Below are positions 26,322 to 35,079 of a DNA stretch of 61,148 nucleotides, one piece after another; the first letter of the stretch is position 1, and each line of letters starts with the position of its first letter. Position numbers and translations under genes: made by a program. The DNA is taken from assembly GCA_016296945.1 (NCBI GenBank), contig JAEDHQ010000001.1, positions 1 to 61,148 of the forward strand. The letters run 5' to 3'. A model generated the notes under the pieces. That model made no database searches. It was given only the letters and a program-made list of their open reading frames with translations, and was not told the DNA's origin. Source of the DNA: Bacilli bacterium. GTDB lineage: Bacteria > Bacillota_I > Bacilli_A > ML615J-28 > CAG-698.

Positions 26322-28073
26322 TTATTTCATTATATAATATAGCGAATACCAGTTAGGGCGTTCTTTTGCATACAAACTATTTTTCATAACTTGAATGGAA
26401 TAATCTAAATTAGTTCTTTCAAATAGTTCTGTTATTCCTAATACTCTTAAATCATCATCAAATTTATCGATTAATTTATTTCTTTCTTTGTTTTCTAATG
26501 GCATTGTAACTAATTCTAAATATCTTAGGCCTATTTCGACAATATTTAAGTGTTTTTTTATTAATTCATTATCATATTTTGCTGCTTCAAGTGCCTTATT
26601 TATGATATTACGTGCTTTTATTATTATTTCACCACTAAATAAATCACTATCAGCATCATCATATAACCATAATGTTTTATTATTGATGGCATCTTCAAAT
26701 AAATATATATATTCTTGAATATACTTTGAAGCATTTCCATAATAATGATCACAAAAATAACTGATAATATCTTCTAATTTTTCATCACTTCGCATCATTT
26801 TGGCTGCGACATAACTCTTTAGTTCATCGAAGTAACCTTTTCCTCCATTTGAAAAGTTCCCTTGCATTAATAAACCCTTAACACCAATGCGCTTATATAA
26901 TTCAATATTTTTTGCCATACTTCTAAAATTTGGAAAAGGAAGTAAATAATTTCGATAATTTACAGCATAATCCCAAATATATAGGCGATTTGTTAGTTTA
27001 CTCCACCCAATTAAATCACTTAGAAAACTTGCATTACGTGATGATTGATCCCTTTTTGCACCTTCTTCAATTGATTCAGCCCATGAACATTCAATGTTTG
27101 TTAAGCGAACTATTACATTTTTATGAACTTTTAAGCCAACAGGAGGCTTTCTTGAATATTGATAAGCAAATGTGTGAATTAAAACATCAGGATATTCTTC
27201 TTCTAAAGCACTTGCAATTCTATTTACAAATCTAATTATTGAAGCACTTTGACTTCCATGAGCTTCATCGAAAGCTTTACAATGTTCACATTCACAAGCC
27301 ATTTTAATAAAATGGCCCATCCATTCATCTTGTGCAACACTAAAAACCTTACAATCTGGATTATCTTTAATCCATTGTTTTACTCGTTTTAAGCATAATT
27401 GAAATACTTCTTCATTTGATAAACATAATTCAGTATGTTCACTAACTCTTTTGCCATCTATATATGAAAAATATTCTGGATGTGTATCAAAGTATTCCTT
27501 TGGATTGATTAAATCCGCAAAAGAATGATGGAAATTATACCATTTTGTTTTTCCACCTAAGCGAACTGATAGATCAGCTAAATTACTATTAAGCATATTC
27601 ATTGATGCATATTTACCATTAAAGGCATCTGTGAAGTAACATTCACGATATTCAAAAGGAAGCTCATAAAAGATATCTTCTTTTACATCAATTTTTGTCA
27701 CGTTATCATAGACAATCATTTCACTATCTAAGGCGCTTAACTTTATAAAACGTTCTAAAAAATAATAAACTGCGTATAAAACGCCTCGTGAAGACTTAGA
27801 AACAAAACATAAATCATCATTATCACGAACAATTGCAAAGCCTTCATCGCTTAAATTAGCAACATATTGATGATAATCTTTACCTCTAACATTTAATCCT
27901 AAATGAATTTCTTTCCCACGACGATCTATTTTTGATGAAAATAAAGGAACAAGACACTTTGTTGATGCATACAGATATTTTTGTAATTCATTAGCCGCAA
28001 AACGTACACACTCAGAAGCATCCATTTCATAACAAATATGATAAGCTGTTTTTTTATTATTTAATATTAGCAT
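26322..28073 (-). CDS. DUF4838 domain protein, glycoside-hydrolase-like
   Basis: A 583-residue protein. The N-terminus (residues 15-110) has CVRFAANELQKYLYASTKC and SSRGVLYAVYYFLERF, the alpha/beta domain that precedes the barrel in GH67/GH20-like enzymes. The DUF4838 part (about 160-400) has WYNFHHSFADLINP, HPEYFSYIDGKRV, FSVAQDEWMGHF, and the Cys pair CECEHC. There is no signal peptide, so it would act on imported oligosaccharides or glycosides. The family is often in polysaccharide utilisation gene sets but its exact reaction is not settled. It follows the PHP gene with seven bases between and ends the operon. Confidence 0.87.
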   Translation of the reverse strand: MLILNNKKTAYHICYEMDASECVRFAANELQKYLYASTKCLVPLFSSKIDRRGKEIHLGLNVRGKDYHQYVANLSDEGFAIVRDNDDLCFVSKSSRGVLYAVYYFLERFIKLSALDSEMIVYDNVTKIDVKEDIFYELPFEYRECYFTDAFNGKYASMNMLNSNLADLSVRLGGKTKWYNFHHSFADLINPKEYFDTHPEYFSYIDGKRVSEHTELCLSNEEVFQLCLKRVKQWIKDNPDCKVFSVAQDEWMGHFIKMACECEHCKAFDEAHGSQSASIIRFVNRIASALEEEYPDVLIHTFAYQYSRKPPVGLKVHKNVIVRLTNIECSWAESIEEGAKRDQSSRNASFLSDLIGWSKLTNRLYIWDYAVNYRNYLLPFPNFRSMAKNIELYKRIGVKGLLMQGNFSNGGKGYFDELKSYVAAKMMRSDEKLEDIISYFCDHYYGNASKYIQEYIYLFEDAINNKTLWLYDDADSDLFSGEIIIKARNIINKALEAAKYDNELIKKHLNIVEIGLRYLELVTMPLENKERNKLIDKFDDDLRVLGITELFERTNLDYSIQVMKNSLYAKERPNWYSLYYIMK

Positions 28074-28080
28074 AACCCAC

Positions 28081-28905
28081 CTAAATTTTATAAATATATT
28101 CTTTTCTTTTTATAAAGTAAATTAATTCATCAAATCCCATTTCTTTAATTACTGCTATATGTTTATCAAAATCTAATCGATATTTACTTGCTTTATGCGC
28201 ATCACTTGATAAAGTTAGTTTTTTACCACCACATTCTTTATATAGTTTTAATAAATATCGTAGGTGATCATCAAATTGATAATTTTTATCATTTTGCAAA
28301 TATATCTCATTAATCACTTTTAACACTTTGGAATTTATTTCTAATGCTTTATTATTTTTAACTAATAATTGTAATATTTTTTTTATTCTTTCTTCATAAT
28401 CACTGAATTTATAGTGATAATCAATCATCACAATAGTTTTAAATGCAAAATCAATATGGGATAAAACATCAAAATTACTAAAAGTATTTAAAGCTTCTTC
28501 TGTAATATCAAAATACTCTTTCATGATTTTCTCAACTCCACTAGCAAATGTTTCTTTAAAGTAGTAATCACCTTTGCCACTATCATGGATACTTAATTGA
28601 ATCAAATCATAATCATATTTATTTGCAATTTCAATCATTTCCTTTAAATAATCTTTTCTGTATCCTAATTCTATTCCTAATAATGGTGTAATATCTGTAA
28701 ATTCTTGCTTTAATTCTTCTTGTGTTGCTATTAATTTATCATAATCTACATCCCAAGTTGTACCATCTACTGTCGTATGAAAATCGTAATGTTCACATGT
28801 TAAGAGATATTTAATTCCTATCCTTTTTGCTTCAAGATAGTAATTTCTTAAATCTTCAGTTGAATCTTTAGAGAAGGAAGAATGCATATGTTGATCATGC
28901 AACAT
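28081..28905 (-). CDS. PHP-domain phosphoesterase, histidinol-phosphatase-like
   Basis: A 274-residue protein with the PHP metal-site motifs: HDQHMHSSFSKDS at the start, TCEHYDFH, IELGYRK, LSIHDSG, FDVLSHIDFA and LSSDAHKASKYR near the end. These give the trinuclear metal-binding His/Asp/Glu set of HisK-type histidinol phosphatases. No other his genes are visible, so a general sugar-phosphate or phosphoester role is equally possible. It is co-transcribed with a cyclophilin and a DUF4838 protein. A second PHP protein with different neighbours lies at 54388-55152. Confidence 0.87.
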   Translation of the reverse strand: MLHDQHMHSSFSKDSTEDLRNYYLEAKRIGIKYLLTCEHYDFHTTVDGTTWDVDYDKLIATQEELKQEFTDITPLLGIELGYRKDYLKEMIEIANKYDYDLIQLSIHDSGKGDYYFKETFASGVEKIMKEYFDITEEALNTFSNFDVLSHIDFAFKTIVMIDYHYKFSDYEERIKKILQLLVKNNKALEINSKVLKVINEIYLQNDKNYQFDDHLRYLLKLYKECGGKKLTLSSDAHKASKYRLDFDKHIAVIKEMGFDELIYFIKRKEYIYKI

Positions 28906-28914
28906 AATTTATAC

Positions 28915-29424
28915 CTAAATTCTTTCAATAGTTTTAATTTTAATAATTGGATATGGAAAATCTGCAAACATATTGCTTATAAATTCTGTACGAGCTTGAT
29001 TTAATTCTTCTAATACCTTATATGATTCTTCACCTACTACTTTACCAAAAGCAGCATATTCTCCATTTAAATGTGGGGCATCAGCTGTACAAATAAAGAA
29101 TTGAGAAGATGCAGAATCCTTAATACTTGTTCTTGCCATTGAAACAACTCCTAAAGTATGTTTCAAATCATTTTTAACACCATTACTTTGAAATTCACCC
29201 TTAATTGAAGCAGTTTCATCTGCTTCATATAATTCATCGCCGTCTAATTTATAACCACCTGTTTGCACCATAAAATCACGAATTATACGGTGAAAGATTA
29301 CTCCATCATAATATTTTGCATCTACTAAATTTAAAAAGTTTGAAGCACTTATTGGAGCAATATCTTCATATACTTCAATATCTAAATGTTTTCCATTTTC
29401 TAAGATTAATCTTACTTTATTCAT
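28915..29424 (-). CDS. Peptidyl-prolyl cis-trans isomerase, cyclophilin type
   Basis: A 169-residue cytoplasmic cyclophilin. It has YYDGVIFHRIIRDFMVQTGG with the catalytic Arg, VVSMARTSIKDSASSQFFIC with the substrate-binding Gln-Phe-Phe, and LNGEYAAFGKVV. The start used is ATG 29424, six bases after GAGGTG; the frame is open from 29433. It catalyses proline isomerisation in protein folding. It is the first gene of an operon with PHP and DUF4838 genes, with a strong promoter at 29451-29479. Confidence 0.94.
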   Translation of the reverse strand: MNKVRLILENGKHLDIEVYEDIAPISASNFLNLVDAKYYDGVIFHRIIRDFMVQTGGYKLDGDELYEADETASIKGEFQSNGVKNDLKHTLGVVSMARTSIKDSASSQFFICTADAPHLNGEYAAFGKVVGEESYKVLEELNQARTEFISNMFADFPYPIIKIKTIERI

Positions 29425-29450
29425 ATAATACACCTCTTCTTATCTTTTAA

Positions 29451-29479
29451 ATTATATCAAATATTAACGCTAAAAGCAA
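29451..29479 (-). promoter_or_regulatory. Promoter of the cyclophilin operon
   Basis: On the minus strand TTGCTT (29474-29479), a 17-base spacer and TATAAT (29451-29456), the latter preceded by TGA (extended -10). The start codon is 26 bases downstream. Confidence 0.78.
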
Positions 29480-29485
29480 CATAAA

Positions 29486-29507
29486 ACTCATACCAAAAGG
29501 TATGAGT
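29486..29507 (-). terminator. Rho-independent terminator of the GHL10 gene
   Basis: ACTCATACC (29486-29494) and GGTATGAGT (29499-29507) form a 9-base stem with a 4-base loop; on the minus strand it is followed by TTTTATG. Confidence 0.82.
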
Positions 29508-29518
29508 CTCTATTTTTA

Positions 29519-32020
29519 TTATTTAAGAATGAAATCAATCTTGACACTACATTCACCAGCAACAGTTGGAGTTTCAAAGCTTAAGTAGTATTGTGTAGCT
29601 GTACCACTTGAGACCATTGATTGAATTAAATTTTTAGCATTCGTATCTAAACAGTTATCATGAACACCAATAATATAATCATATGAAGAGGTAAAAGTAG
29701 ATAAATTCTTACCGCTTGCTAAGAATCCGACTACTTCATATAGTCCTAATTCATTATTATACTTTAGAAAAATTCTATCCCAGTATAATCCAGATACAGT
29801 TCCTGCTTTATCGCTTGACCCAAGCATAACATAATTGCCATTTCCATAACTTGTGTTATATCTTGTTGCGGTAATTGATTCGGACACATTTGTTAAGTAT
29901 ATTTCTTTTACAAATTCTGAAGTGTCTCCATCTTGATATGCTTTGATTGCAATTTCTAAAATATTACGTGTGACAGAAAAACTTGAAAATTCATAAATGT
30001 AATTACCTAAGTTTTCACTATCTTCATATTTTACATATGCTATTACACTTATATCTTGATTATACTTTTCTTTTGGAATATTATAAACAACAACATGAAA
30101 TGTGGTATTACTACCTGTTATAACCTTTTGAATTAAGTTGTTTCCATTAATAGTTGTACTATTACTTCTAAATGCTGCAATAAATTCACTTGCAGAATGT
30201 GTTCCCACAGCAAGAAGAAAACCATGTTCAACTGATTCTTCTAAAGTATCAATTGTAGCACTAAATTTAAGTCCTTGACGTTCGCCTGTTGTTCTAACAC
30301 TTGCTCCATCAATTAATTCTAATTGATATTTATCATTTAAAGAATATATTGTTTTTTCTCCTAATGTATTAGAATATGATAATGCTCGAATACCATAATT
30401 ATAACTACCGCTATCACTATCAGTCCAAGTAAAACTACTATTACTTCCACCAACAATATCAATCAATTCACTAGAATCAAATGTGACTTCACTACTACTT
30501 CTATAGATTGCATAGAATTTTGCATTGTCTAATCTATCCCATGTTAATGTTTTACCATTAACGATAAAATTATTCACTTTTCCTAAATGAATTGGATTAA
30601 TTGATTTAATTTCTGGTTGAACTACTTTAATTTTCCAACAGTTTGTTCCTAAGTGAGATGCTTGGAGGGCTGATTTTGAAGTTCCACCATCATAATACTT
30701 ACGTAAATGATCAAAATTATAAAGGCTTGCTCCACTAACATTTTCTAATGTTGTAAGATAGTTTAATTGATTATATAATTCATTTGAGTCAGTATACCAA
30801 GAAGTTGAAGTATATGTATCAGGCCAATATAAACCAATTCCTGAGTATAAATTAACATCTAAATTCTTTACTACTTTGTCCCACCAACCCATTACTTTTT
30901 TATATCCAGCAACAGAATGATCAATTGCCCAATAACTTTGTGGCATGATGTAATCAATCCAGCTTTTACAACACCAATATACAGTATCAGAGAATAAATA
31001 TGATGAATAATGAGTTTGTCCACCAGTACTAGAACCATCTGTAATTGGCCAACCATTGCCTTCATATGTTACTTCCCCACTACCATTTTTATATATTCCA
31101 GTTGGAGCAACGCCAATTTGGATATATTTGTTATTTATTTCATTAAAACTATTTACAGCACTATTTAATTGCTTAAAAAACAGATTACATTGAACACGGC
31201 GCCAATCTGCTTTATGCAACGCATTAGTTACTGTATAACTTTTACGATAGTGTTCATATTCAGCTTTATCTTCAGCACTTAAACTACTAAAATTATTACA
31301 AAAATTAACATATAAGTTATTATCTGCTTCATCTAAAATAGTAGTAGTTCCTGATGTTTTTCCATTTGCACCTAAATCAATATAGAAATAATCATCAAAA
31401 TGAACAGCATCAACATCATATCGTGAAATAAATTCAATCACTGTATCAACTACATGATCTCTTACTTCTTTGATTCCTGGATTTAAGATTGCTCTATCAT
31501 CATATACTAAGATATTATCTGAATTACTAGCAGAATTTAGTGGATAACTAGTATATTTATTAGCAACTACTTCAGCACTAATTGCACCTGAATTTGTAAT
31601 TCGATAAGGATTCATCCAAGCATGAAATTCAATTCCCCGCTTATGACATTCTTCAATAAGCCAAGCAAGAGGATCAAATGTATTAAAATTCACTTTACTC
31701 CATCCTGAATAAACAGGATTAATGTCTGATTTATATAATGCATCATTCATTTGACGCACATGAAAGATTAAAGTGTTGAGATTACTTGCCTCTAAAACAT
31801 TAAAAATATATTCCATATTTGTTTTAAAACTAGTTTCACTAGTATAATTTACTATTGATGCATCAGTAATAGGCGTAACCCAGACTGCTCTTAATTCACT
31901 TGCAGGATCAACATAATTATATGTAGTTGCTTTTGTTTCCACATTTACAGTTTCTAAAAAACAACATATTGATAATATCAACAATAAAAAACTTAGGACT
32001 TTTTTAACTATCTTCTTCAT
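29519..32020 (-). CDS. Secreted GHL10/DUF187 glycoside-hydrolase-like protein
   Basis: An 833-residue protein with a signal peptide (VKKVLSFLLLILSICCFLE). The catalytic-like domain (about residues 40-460) matches family GHL10: ELRAVWVTPITDASIV, NTLIFHVRQMNDALYKS, GIEFHAWMNPYRIT, VDAVHFDDYFY and IDYIMPQSYWAID. The FHAWMNPYR and VHFDDYFY motifs carry the probable acidic residues. The rest has a fibronectin-type module (TWDRLDNAKFYAIYRSS) and a further beta-rich domain. GHL10 proteins are thought to act on peptidoglycan or related glycans. The gene start overlaps the 45-codon peptide gene, and the transcript probably includes the lipoprotein at 32159. Confidence 0.9.
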   Translation of the reverse strand: MKKIVKKVLSFLLLILSICCFLETVNVETKATTYNYVDPASELRAVWVTPITDASIVNYTSETSFKTNMEYIFNVLEASNLNTLIFHVRQMNDALYKSDINPVYSGWSKVNFNTFDPLAWLIEECHKRGIEFHAWMNPYRITNSGAISAEVVANKYTSYPLNSASNSDNILVYDDRAILNPGIKEVRDHVVDTVIEFISRYDVDAVHFDDYFYIDLGANGKTSGTTTILDEADNNLYVNFCNNFSSLSAEDKAEYEHYRKSYTVTNALHKADWRRVQCNLFFKQLNSAVNSFNEINNKYIQIGVAPTGIYKNGSGEVTYEGNGWPITDGSSTGGQTHYSSYLFSDTVYWCCKSWIDYIMPQSYWAIDHSVAGYKKVMGWWDKVVKNLDVNLYSGIGLYWPDTYTSTSWYTDSNELYNQLNYLTTLENVSGASLYNFDHLRKYYDGGTSKSALQASHLGTNCWKIKVVQPEIKSINPIHLGKVNNFIVNGKTLTWDRLDNAKFYAIYRSSSEVTFDSSELIDIVGGSNSSFTWTDSDSGSYNYGIRALSYSNTLGEKTIYSLNDKYQLELIDGASVRTTGERQGLKFSATIDTLEESVEHGFLLAVGTHSASEFIAAFRSNSTTINGNNLIQKVITGSNTTFHVVVYNIPKEKYNQDISVIAYVKYEDSENLGNYIYEFSSFSVTRNILEIAIKAYQDGDTSEFVKEIYLTNVSESITATRYNTSYGNGNYVMLGSSDKAGTVSGLYWDRIFLKYNNELGLYEVVGFLASGKNLSTFTSSYDYIIGVHDNCLDTNAKNLIQSMVSSGTATQYYLSFETPTVAGECSVKIDFILK

Positions 32021-32141
32021 AGTTTTTTACTCCTGACAACTCTTCAAAATTCACTTCACCAGTATTACTAAAAGTAATGATATCTTCTTCTATTTCAATA
32101 ATTTCAATAAATGGTACTTGATATTCTTTTTTCATTTTCAT
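32004..32141 (-). CDS. Short 45-residue peptide with leader-like YxxPx[I/L] motif
   Basis: The frame begins with ATG 32141 after AAAGGAG and AAAGGAAA, and ends with TAA at 32004-32006, inside the start of the GHL10 gene (17-base overlap). The peptide starts MKMKKEYQVPFIEIIEIEED, is strongly acidic, and continues ITFSNTGEVNFEELSG. Tyr7-x-x-Pro10-x-Ile12 matches the leader motif YxxPxL that PqqD-type recognition domains bind in lasso-peptide precursors; the Gly usual further on is missing. Similar short peptides opening with KEYxxPEIE occur in many gut Firmicutes. A PqqD gene lies 5 kb away. Whether it is a modified peptide, a leader peptide for GHL10 translation, or both is open; the ribosome site makes translation itself likely. 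Confidence 0.72.
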   Translation of the reverse strand: MKMKKEYQVPFIEIIEIEEDIITFSNTGEVNFEELSGVKNYEEDS

Positions 32142-32158
32142 TTTCCTTTCTCCTTTTT

Positions 32159-33421
32159 TTAGTATGGTTTTGTCCAGTTAGGATCATTGATTTGATAGGT
32201 TACTACGACTATTTCATCGTGCATTTCAACTTTTATATATTTATAATCCGCTTCAACATTATTTACAATTAGTTTAAAGTTGTTGCTTAACACTAATCCT
32301 TCATTTAATGTAATAATTGTTTTAATATAGATATAATCTAATGGCTTATCTATTCTAGCTTGATAGCGATCAGAACAACTACTAACAATATAATTAGTTG
32401 TGTCTAAAGTAATCTTAATTTCTCTAATGATGTTATCATTATAATTAAATGTGAGTGTTTTATTAGTTAATGTATACCCATCTTCTACTTCTTCACCATT
32501 TAATTTTAAAATGAATCTTGGAGAAAATAAACTATCATCAATAATTTCTATTGCAATTTCATAGAAATAGTTATTAACCTGATATGATAGTTTTAACTTT
32601 AAATCATTAATTGTAACTAACTTATTTTCAAAATCAATCTTTAAGTCTATTTCCTTGATTTTGTTATCCTTTATAGTTAAAGATATTTTATCATCTTCAA
32701 TATGATAATCAACTTGATTAACTACTGAATCGTTTACTTTTAATATTACATCTTCACTTAACTTTGCTTCATCATTGATTGTAATTATTATATTTATGAC
32801 TTCATAATCTAAAGTCGAAATAATCTTTGCTTGATATGTCGCATCATCGCAGTAAATAACATATTTTTCATAATCAAGTTCTAAAGTTATAGTTTTTATT
32901 TCTTCTTTAAATGCTTCTATTATTTGGTTACTAAATATTCCTGGATTACTGACTGCTAAATTATAAATACTTTCTGTATATAATTTATCACTATAACGGA
33001 ATTTGATTTCTTTCTTACTTTCATATTTATAATATAATCTAACACTTACATATTTTTTAAAGTTATCTTCAAGATCATTATCAAATAAATATGAATAATT
33101 ATTTGAATCGTTTAAAATAATATTATTATTGTATTCTATATTTCCGACGATAAAATCATTTTTATCAATATCATTTTTATAACTAATTAAAATTCCAAAA
33201 GATATAATCTTTTCATTTAATTCCTGATTATATTCATCACAATCTGATATATTATTATATTTGAAATCAATTTGAAGTCCTTTTTCTTGATTATTAATTT
33301 TAATATCTATTTGTTCAAAACCATTTGTTTCTATTGATTTTATTCTTTGATCATTACACCCAAGAATAAATGATCCTAATAGTATAAACAATAAATAAAT
33401 AGCAATATATCTCTTTTTCAT
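32159..33421 (-). CDS. Lipoprotein with two internal beta-rich repeats
   Basis: About 420 residues, with start at ATG 33421 (or 33424) after AAAGGGGAAAG. The signal peptide ends in the lipobox FILGC, so the protein should be anchored to the outer face of the membrane by Cys. An approximately 80-residue unit occurs twice in the C-terminal half: ITLELDYEKYVIYCDDATYQ and IKITLDTTNYIVSSCSDRYQ begin the copies, each followed by a DY-IIIT-N segment and a V-VN strand. Each copy has one Cys near the beginning. No known domain is recognised. It is followed after 17 bases by the 45-residue peptide gene and then GHL10, so these are likely one transcript. Confidence 0.82.
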   Translation of the reverse strand: MKKRYIAIYLLFILLGSFILGCNDQRIKSIETNGFEQIDIKINNQEKGLQIDFKYNNISDCDEYNQELNEKIISFGILISYKNDIDKNDFIVGNIEYNNNIILNDSNNYSYLFDNDLEDNFKKYVSVRLYYKYESKKEIKFRYSDKLYTESIYNLAVSNPGIFSNQIIEAFKEEIKTITLELDYEKYVIYCDDATYQAKIISTLDYEVINIIITINDEAKLSEDVILKVNDSVVNQVDYHIEDDKISLTIKDNKIKEIDLKIDFENKLVTINDLKLKLSYQVNNYFYEIAIEIIDDSLFSPRFILKLNGEEVEDGYTLTNKTLTFNYNDNIIREIKITLDTTNYIVSSCSDRYQARIDKPLDYIYIKTIITLNEGLVLSNNFKLIVNNVEADYKYIKVEMHDEIVVVTYQINDPNWTKPY

Positions 33422-33548
33422 CATCTTTCCCCTTTTATGTATTATTTTATCATATTTTTTTTAAAAAAAATATACTTTTTTCCATTTCATATTTGGTAAT
33501 TTGTAGTATAATATTATTCGATGTAAATATTATTAAAGAGGTTTATAT

Positions 33549-34253
33549 ATGTTTATAATAGAAATGGCAAAATTAAAAATTAAAATTAATAACCGTTTTT
33601 CTTTTTTAGAAAAACTTTGCAAAGACTATATTATTGATGATGAAACTTATGATTTTGAGGTTTCAGTAACTGATGATGATATTAATAAAGAGAAAAATGC
33701 CAGTGATGGTAACTTTTCTGTAGGTTATTTAGAAAGTATTTGTATTTATCGTAAGATATCAGAAAAAGTTCCCCAATATAATTGTATATTATTACATGCA
33801 GCAGTAATTAAAGTTGATAATGATGCATATGCTTTCTGTGCAAAATCTGGTACGGGTAAAACTACTCATACAAAACTATGGATGCAATTATTAGGTGATA
33901 GAATGTCATATATTAATGGCGACAAACCATTAATTAGAATTATTAACGATCAAGTATATGCTTTTGGAACTCCATGGAATGGAAAAGAGCAATATGGTAC
34001 TAATTCTTATGCAAAGTTAAAAGCGATTGCTTTTATTGATCGTGATATTACAAATTCTATTATTCATCTTCCAAAGATTGAAGTGTTACCCCGAATTATT
34101 CACCAAATATTATTACCTAAAGATGAGGATAATTTATCTAAGACTTTTGAGATATTAAATGAAGTTGTTGGTAAAACAAATACTTATTTATTAAAATGCA
34201 ATATGGATATAGAAGCGGCACAAATAGCCTATACACAAATGCGAAAGGACTAA
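33549..34253 (+). CDS. HPr-kinase/PEPCK-fold kinase-like protein
   Basis: A 234-residue protein. The motif CAKSGTGKTTHTKLW has its P-loop at residues 101-106, preceded by LLHAAVIKVDNDAYAF, the order seen in the C-terminal kinase domain of HPr kinase. Then come YINGDKPLIRI and VYAFGTPWNGKE, typical of the HPrK-like proteins found next to PqqD and nucleotidyltransferase genes. It lacks the N-terminal domain of true HPrK, so phosphorylation of HPr is unlikely. In some lasso-peptide clusters related kinases phosphorylate the peptide tail; an analogous role here is inference. AAAGAGG precedes ATG 33549. The acetyltransferase gene starts two bases after its stop. Confidence 0.88.
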   Translation: MFIIEMAKLKIKINNRFSFLEKLCKDYIIDDETYDFEVSVTDDDINKEKNASDGNFSVGYLESICIYRKISEKVPQYNCILLHAAVIKVDNDAYAFCAKSGTGKTTHTKLWMQLLGDRMSYINGDKPLIRIINDQVYAFGTPWNGKEQYGTNSYAKLKAIAFIDRDITNSIIHLPKIEVLPRIIHQILLPKDEDNLSKTFEILNEVVGKTNTYLLKCNMDIEAAQIAYTQMRKD

Positions 34254-34255
34254 CT

Positions 34256-34885
34256 ATGGATAATATCACTAGACGAGATAATCAATTAGCTTATATTACA
34301 GATGAAAAAGTAATTAAACAAGCAAAAGAAACAAGAAAAAAATTACAAATATTTAATAATACTGATTGGTCAGATTTTGATAAGTTAAAAATCCTTGCTT
34401 CTAAAATTTTAGGAAAAAGTGAAAATCCATCAATCACTCCCCCTTTTTATTGTGATTATGGTTTTAATATTGAAGTAGGTAAAAACTTTTACGCTAATGC
34501 TTTTTGTACAATTTTAGATGTAGCTAAAGTAAAAATTGGTGATAATTGTTTATTAGGTCCAAATGTATCAATCTATACTGCTGGGCATCCTATTCATCCA
34601 ATTGCTAGAAATAGTTCTTATGAATATGGTAAAGTAATTACAATCGGTGATAACGTATGGATAGGAGGTAACTCTACAATCTGTCCTGGTGTAAAAATAG
34701 GAAATAATGTTGTGATTGGCGCTGGAAGTGTTGTTACAAAAGATGTTCCAGATTGGACTGTGGCCGCGGGAAATCCGTGTAAAGTTTTAAGAATTATTAC
34801 TGATGATGATAAAAGAAAATTATATAAAAACGAAGAAATTGATGATGAGGCTTGGAAAAACATATGTTTATCTTTTAATCTTTAA
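34256..34885 (+). CDS. Maltose/galactoside O-acetyltransferase-like (left-handed beta-helix) enzyme
   Basis: A 209-residue hexapeptide-repeat acyltransferase. The N-terminal helical part (EKVIKQAKETRKKLQIFNNT) is followed by the Maa/LacA core: FYCDYGFNIEVGKNFYANAF, GPNVSIYTAGHPIHP with the catalytic His, IGDNVWIGGNSTICPGVKIG and VTKDVPDWTVAAGNP. The ATG at 34256, preceded by AAAGGAC, is used; the frame is open further upstream within the kinase gene. Such enzymes transfer acetyl from acetyl-CoA to sugar hydroxyls. Coupling to the HPrK-like gene suggests they act together, but the acceptor is unknown. Confidence 0.93.
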   Translation: MDNITRRDNQLAYITDEKVIKQAKETRKKLQIFNNTDWSDFDKLKILASKILGKSENPSITPPFYCDYGFNIEVGKNFYANAFCTILDVAKVKIGDNCLLGPNVSIYTAGHPIHPIARNSSYEYGKVITIGDNVWIGGNSTICPGVKIGNNVVIGAGSVVTKDVPDWTVAAGNPCKVLRIITDDDKRKLYKNEEIDDEAWKNICLSFNL

Positions 34886-34963
34886 AGTCTTAAAATTATG
34901 AATTTTAGTTTTGTTTCTTTGTTTTTATTAAAATAATTTATATTTTTATTTTCAATAACAAAA

Positions 34964-34996
34964 AATAAGTTCCTTGATTTCAAGGAACTTATTTAA
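34964..34996. terminator. Rho-independent terminator
   Basis: AATAAGTTCCTTG (34964-34976) and CAAGGAACTTATT (34981-34993) form a perfect 13-base stem with a 4-base loop and T/A-rich flanks. It lies between the convergent acetyltransferase and flotillin genes and probably serves both. Confidence 0.88.
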
Positions 34997-35079
34997 TATT
35001 ACAATACTTATTCTTCCTGTGGGCTTTGCAAACACTATACTTTCCAACTATTATTACTTAATAAAATAATTAGTATGAA

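Noticed and set aside
26930..27235. A 101-codon plus-strand frame.
   Set aside because: It lies entirely inside the DUF4838 gene on the other strand, has no ribosome site, and its sequence is what antisense translation of an AT-rich gene gives.
34997..35079. A slightly GC-richer patch downstream of the flotillin gene, thought of as a small RNA or lost C-terminus.
   Set aside because: No promoter or stable fold on either strand, and translation in the flotillin frame meets further stops at once.
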